Part shown: piece by piece, positions 5,544-5,910 of the stretch
Numbering within the stretch: the stretch's first letter is position 1
Layout of the letters: the number at the start of each line of letters is the position of its first letter
Origin: Bacillota bacterium
GTDB lineage: Bacteria > Bacillota > Clostridia > Christensenellales > CAG-138
NCBI GenBank assembly: GCA_023426265.1
Contig: JAFABA010000127.1
Coordinates: 1 to 5,910 of the forward strand
DNA: 5,910 nucleotides
Direction: 5' to 3'
The notes under the pieces: generated by a model
Databases searched by the model: none
Seen by the model: the letters and a program-made list of their open reading frames with translations, nothing else
Told to the model about the DNA's origin: nothing
Made by a program: the position numbers and the translations under genes

Positions 5544-5618
5544 GCATGAATTCAAATGCCATATGTATAGGAGTTCATCGTTTCTTCATACTTTGGCTAT
5601 AGGCGCGCAACGCAGTTT

Positions 5619-5627
5619 TGTTATAAT
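5619..5627 (+). promoter_or_regulatory. Extended -10 promoter of the right-edge gene
   Basis: TGTTATAAT (5619-5627) is a consensus -10 (5622-5627) with the TG extension. No good -35 hexamer stands at the proper distance (TATAGG at 5598-5603 is the nearest), so it would be an extended -10 promoter or need an activator. Predicted start is about 5634, giving a leader of about 70 nt before ATG 5704. Confidence 0.55.
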
Positions 5628-5703
5628 CATCTACAGCTTCAAAAATGGTGGAGCTATATGGTTTCGCCGAGTTTTAGATATGAATTTGTTCCAGGGAGCA
5701 AGT

Positions 5704-5910
5704 ATGATAAACGACAAAGGGTCCCATAAAATCCGGCATGTGAGGGGAGCGGCCCCTGTGCCGCATATACAGGAACCAACCACACAAGGCGCAACCGTTC
5801 CGGCGGCTGCGGATTTAGGCGTAAGGGAGAACAGAACAAGGATGCCGCACAAACGGGTAAACGGGAAATCCGCCGTAAAGCGCGGCGTTCTTTTTGCCCT
5901 GCTTGGGCTG
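5704..5910 (+). CDS. Unidentified protein, 5' part only, probably membrane-anchored
   Basis: Sixty-nine codons run open from ATG at 5704 to the window edge. I do not recognise the protein. The first 60 residues are polar and rich in basic residues, Pro and Ala (MINDKGSHKI, then VPHIQEPTTQGATVPAAADL, then MPHKRVNGKSAVKR). From residue 61 the sequence turns hydrophobic (GVLFALLGL), which looks like the start of a transmembrane segment after a positively charged cytoplasmic tail. AGGGAG with a 5-nt spacer supports this start; an in-frame ATG at 5680 would add eight residues but has no clear ribosome binding site. A TG-extended -10 box lies 77 nt upstream. Minus-strand reading frames across the same bases lack such signals. 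Permease subunits and other membrane proteins can begin this way, so no function is proposed. Confidence 0.6.
   Translation, partial: MINDKGSHKIRHVRGAAPVPHIQEPTTQGATVPAAADLGVRENRTRMPHKRVNGKSAVKRGVLFALLGL

Larger units (their letters stand above)
5381..5618. other. Divergent intergenic core, no gene seen
   Basis: This is the stretch between the two divergent promoters. It holds the 22-bp palindrome, the AAATCAC direct repeat and a small hairpin, each listed separately. Reading frames on both strands are short and lack ribosome binding sites. No hairpin here is followed by a T-run, so I see no terminator, as expected between divergent genes. Confidence 0.5.

Noticed and set aside
5631..5852. 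Two minus-strand open frames (73 and 61 codons) at the right edge
   Set aside because: They overlap each other and a plus-strand gene that has a promoter, ribosome binding site and uninterrupted frame; they show no start signals of their own.
1..5910. CRISPR array, insertion sequence, tRNA, rRNA or toxin-antitoxin module
   Set aside because: No regularly spaced repeats, no transposase-like frame, no cloverleaf or rRNA motif was seen. The small XRE protein is YozG-type with a DUF2975 partner and not an antitoxin beside a toxin.

Overview
The window looks like chromosomal DNA of a Bacillota member, most likely a Clostridia-class anaerobe of moderate GC (mid-50s percent by eye). The reasons are a clostridial-type HtpG, a perfect CIRCE heat-shock operator, strong sigma-A promoters with 17-bp spacers, AG-rich ribosome binding sites, and a DUF2975 / YozG-type regulator pair. 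I cannot place it below class. Almost everything is on the minus strand; one gene at the right edge is on the plus strand.

From left to right: (1) positions 1-1507, minus, most of htpG (Hsp90), cut by the window edge in its C-terminal part. Its promoter (1564-1592) and a mismatch-free CIRCE (1533-1559) lie directly upstream, so HrcA control is predicted. (2) 1593-1905, an intergenic stretch with several hairpins. The two closest to the next gene are tandem terminator-like structures for the upstream minus-strand operon; the rest has no assigned role. (3) 1906-4013, minus, a compact three-gene operon transcribed DUF2975 membrane protein -> small YozG-type XRE regulator -> zinc-ribbon/DUF4173 polytopic membrane protein. 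Gaps are 9 nt and then a 4-nt ATGA overlap. One strong promoter (4047-4075) precedes it, with paired TATCGA motifs around the -35 box. (4) 4131-5296, minus, a single-gene unit with its own promoter and terminator, encoding a 373-residue GNAT-fold acyltransferase-like protein (YghO type). (5) 5297-5703, a divergent intergenic region with a 22-bp perfect palindrome, a 10-bp-period direct repeat and a small hairpin. (6) 5704 to the end, plus, the start of an unidentified, probably membrane-anchored protein.

The genes do not form one pathway. HtpG is a general chaperone. The three-gene operon looks like a membrane-protein cassette with its own small regulator, and its physiological role is not known to me. 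The acyltransferase-like gene and the right-edge gene are divergently transcribed and may share the palindrome as an operator. I found no CRISPR array, insertion sequence, tRNA or rRNA, and no clear case for a new defence or mobile system. The points most worth a second look are the unexplained palindrome, the perfect CIRCE on htpG, the operator-like repeats of the YozG-type operon, and the structured block around 1747-1816.
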